Positions 62,127 to 64,000 of a stretch of DNA of 64,000 bases are shown here, piece by piece. This DNA comes from Chitinophagaceae bacterium (GTDB lineage Bacteria > Bacteroidota > Bacteroidia > Chitinophagales > Chitinophagaceae), in assembly GCA_023957155.1 (NCBI GenBank), contig JAMLHK010000008.1:124001-188000 (forward strand), in the 5' to 3' direction. A model generated the notes under the pieces. It made no database searches. It saw only the letters and a program-made list of their open reading frames with translations, and was not told the DNA's origin. Positions within the stretch are counted from its first letter, which is position 1. Each line of letters starts with the position of its first letter. Position numbers and translations under genes: made by a program.

Positions 62127-64000
62127 ATGAGAATTTGCTGTATACTAATGGTATTCCTGTTGCTGTTGCATTGTCCGGGGCAATCCCAGCAGGTTCAGGG
62201 GCGTCCTAAAATAGGACTGACCCTGAGCGGGGGAGGCGCCAAGGGGCTTGCGCATATCGGCATATTAAAAGCGATAGATTCTGCCGGTCTTAATGTTGAT
62301 TATATTACCGGCACAAGCATGGGTAGTATAATCGGTAGTTTGTATGCCGTGGGGTATTCTGCCGATACCATTGAAAAAATTGCCAGGACAATTGACTGGG
62401 ATCTGCTATTGAGCAACCAGTCATCCCTTCGGAGTGTATTCATGGATGAGAAGGATGAATATTCCAAATATGTAGTGGAATTGCCCTGGGTAAATCACCG
62501 GTTCCGGCTGGCTACCGGTATACTGGAAGCCCAGGAATTATGGCTCAAGCTTTCGGAATTATTTTTCCCGGTAAGTCATATCAAGGATTTTTCCCGGTTC
62601 AGTATTCCTTTCAAATGTGTAGCAACGGATGTGGGGACGGGTGAGGCTGTGGTTATGGAAAGCGGAGAGATCGTGTCCTCCGTACGGTCCAGTATGGCTA
62701 TCCCTACTTTGTTCACGGCGGTAAAAGTTGACAACAGGCACCTGATAGACGGAGGGGTTATTCGTAATTTTCCCGTTCAGGATGTGAAAAGTATGGGCGC
62801 TGATATTGTTGTGGGAAGTAATGTATCTACCGGCTTACTTTCTTCTGACCAGGTACGGAATCCTTTACAGGTACTTTTGCAGGTGGCTTTTTACCGGGAA
62901 GCGGAAGATCAGCGTACGGAAGTTCCGCTTTGTGATATCTATGTTGACTACCCGTTGAAGAAGTATAATATGGGCAGTTTCGGGCAGGCGATGGATATCC
63001 TGGAAGTGGGGATCAGGAAAGGGGAGGAGATATACCCCCGGCTGAAAGAGCTTGCGGATTCTTTAAATGCCCTATACGGAGATGCTCCGCTGAAACAAAA
63101 CCGGTTGCCCGGAGTGGAGAAAGTTAAGATATCCTCTTTCGAGATCAGCGGACTGAAGAATACTTCTATCGAGTTTTTTATTAATACGCTTGATTTATTT
63201 ACCGGTAAGTGGTATTCGGCAAAAGAAATATCCGGGATGATCCGTCATGCATTTGGTACCCGCTATTATAACCGTATATTATACTCCCTGCATGAGCAGC
63301 CCGATGGCAGCTATAAGATCATTTTTGATGTGATGGAAAATCCGCTGACCTTTGCCAAGCTGGGCCTGCATTATGATAAGTTCAGCGGTATCAGCGCTAT
63401 CGTTAATTTTACCAGCCGTAATTTTATTACTTCTAATTCCCGGAGCCTGCTAACGGTTAATATCGGTGATAATTTTCGGGTAAAGAGTGAACACCTGCAG
63501 TATATTGGCAGGCACAAGAGCTTTTCTTTTTCCTTAGGCGCCCAGTATGACCGGTTTTCCGTTAACACGTATGATATGCAATCCGGGAAAGCATATCGTG
63601 AAACCGGCTTATACCGGCGGCAGTATTCAAAGCTGTATGCTGTAACAGGTTTTTCATCAAACAGGAAGCTGGCAACAGGTCTTGGATTCAGGATGGAATT
63701 TGCAGATTACAAACCGGTTATTTCCGGCATATTGGAAATTGAGGGGAATAATAATTTTCCAACGGTATTTACCTTTTTAAAATACAACACACTGAATAAA
63801 AGAGTTTTCCCTACCCGGGGTATGAAGGTAGATATGGAAATAGGCAGGGTGTTGAAACAAAATCCGAGTGTTTCTATACTCAAAGACGGACAATCTGCGG
63901 ATCCCGGTGAATATCCCGTAGCCCGGCATCCTTACCAGAGGGCGTTACTTGATATCATAAAATATAGCCCTGTTTCGCATAAAATTACTTTGTTAACCTC
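62127..64000 (+). CDS. Patatin-like phospholipase with BamA/TamA-type barrel, 3' truncated by window
   Basis: The reading frame is open to the window end (624 codons seen). After a signal peptide (MRICCILMVFLLLLHCPGQSQ) comes a patatin domain (about 28-240). It has the oxyanion motif LSGGGAKGLAHIG, the nucleophile Ser in GTSMGSIIG and the catalytic Asp in DGGVIRNFP. A POTRA-like segment follows (about 330-400, VKISSFEISGLKNTSIEFFINTLD). Then comes the beginning of an outer-membrane beta-barrel (FAKLGLHYDKFSGISAIVNFTSRNF). The layout matches two-domain outer-membrane phospholipases (PlpD-type) common in Bacteroidota. Enzymatic lipid specificity is unknown. The remainder lies beyond the window. 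Confidence 0.9.
   Translation, partial: MRICCILMVFLLLLHCPGQSQQVQGRPKIGLTLSGGGAKGLAHIGILKAIDSAGLNVDYITGTSMGSIIGSLYAVGYSADTIEKIARTIDWDLLLSNQSSLRSVFMDEKDEYSKYVVELPWVNHRFRLATGILEAQELWLKLSELFFPVSHIKDFSRFSIPFKCVATDVGTGEAVVMESGEIVSSVRSSMAIPTLFTAVKVDNRHLIDGGVIRNFPVQDVKSMGADIVVGSNVSTGLLSSDQVRNPLQVLLQVAFYREAEDQRTEVPLCDIYVDYPLKKYNMGSFGQAMDILEVGIRKGEEIYPRLKELADSLNALYGDAPLKQNRLPGVEKVKISSFEISGLKNTSIEFFINTLDLFTGKWYSAKEISGMIRHAFGTRYYNRILYSLHEQPDGSYKIIFDVMENPLTFAKLGLHYDKFSGISAIVNFTSRNFITSNSRSLLTVNIGDNFRVKSEHLQYIGRHKSFSFSLGAQYDRFSVNTYDMQSGKAYRETGLYRRQYSKLYAVTGFSSNRKLATGLGFRMEFADYKPVISGILEIEGNNNFPTVFTFLKYNTLNKRVFPTRGMKVDMEIGRVLKQNPSVSILKDGQSADPGEYPVARHPYQRALLDIIKYSPVSHKITLLT

Noticed and set aside
1-64000. tRNA or rRNA genes
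   Set aside because: I looked for cloverleaf-type and rRNA-type sequence in the gaps and saw none; a tRNAscan run would settle this.

Overview
The window reads as chromosomal core DNA of a Bacteroidota bacterium, most likely a Chitinophagaceae member. The evidence is a 285-residue primary sigma factor of the Bacteroidota type, promoters of the form TTTG-N19-TAnnTTTG instead of sigma70 boxes, start sites without Shine-Dalgarno sequences, a type IX secretion (T9SS) C-terminal sorting domain on a secreted protease, PUR-alpha-like DUF3276, LytS/LytTR signalling with a propeller sensor, and CzcA/B/C efflux. The family-level placement is inference. I found 50 protein genes and no rRNA, tRNA, CRISPR array or intact insertion sequence.

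Layout. 1-6351: 3' end of dnaE, trxA, a T9SS M43 metalloprotease, an unknown secreted protein, miaE and a GH33 sialidase. 6673-9801: a Balon/baeRF-like ribosome-hibernation candidate followed by a two-domain universal stress protein and a YdjM-type membrane protein flanked by heptamer repeats. 10015-17784: a large unknown secreted protein and a complete czc-type RND metal efflux operon (small exported protein, CzcC, CzcB, CzcA). 18028-25464: aconitase divergent from a PspC-like protein, a LEA-like lipoprotein, WbqC, lysA and a TlpA-like protein. 25521-31605: an MtfA-like peptidase, a DUF2130 protein, a Tat-exported TIM-barrel protein and a cytochrome-bearing dehydrogenase lipoprotein. 31685-35980: a propeller sensor kinase with its LytTR regulator. 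36306-47265: guaB, dprA, an FkbM methyltransferase, a thioredoxin, lolA, ftsK, DUF423, aroK, an acyl-CoA dehydrogenase and a DinB protein. 47502-49439: rpsA. 49555-51671: a compact MarR-controlled gene set. 51683-64000: M1 peptidase, TPR protein, folB, trxB, rpoD, pgi, DUF3276, an ABC exporter and the 5' part of a patatin/BamA-type protein.

The most promising system is at 49.55-51.67 kb. Three copies of the palindrome TTAGGAnTCCTAA (the third with one mismatch) overlap the promoters of a CPVC mini-thioredoxin, a secreted protein of unknown function, and a DUF2024-marR operon. The MarR protein carries a C-terminal four-cysteine tail, so the set looks like an autoregulated, possibly metal- or redox-sensing regulon.

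The second is a repeat family. An identical 24-nt box immediately precedes an intrinsic-terminator hairpin at 36.2, 40.2 and 40.4 kb, with a diverged copy at 39.1 kb. A roughly 26-bp relative of the box is tandemly repeated six times at 21.03-21.2 kb. Other non-coding structure includes a nested inverted repeat at 61.87-61.98 kb and a MITE-like element at 9.93-10.01 kb. All functions are inferred from sequence by eye; no database search was run.
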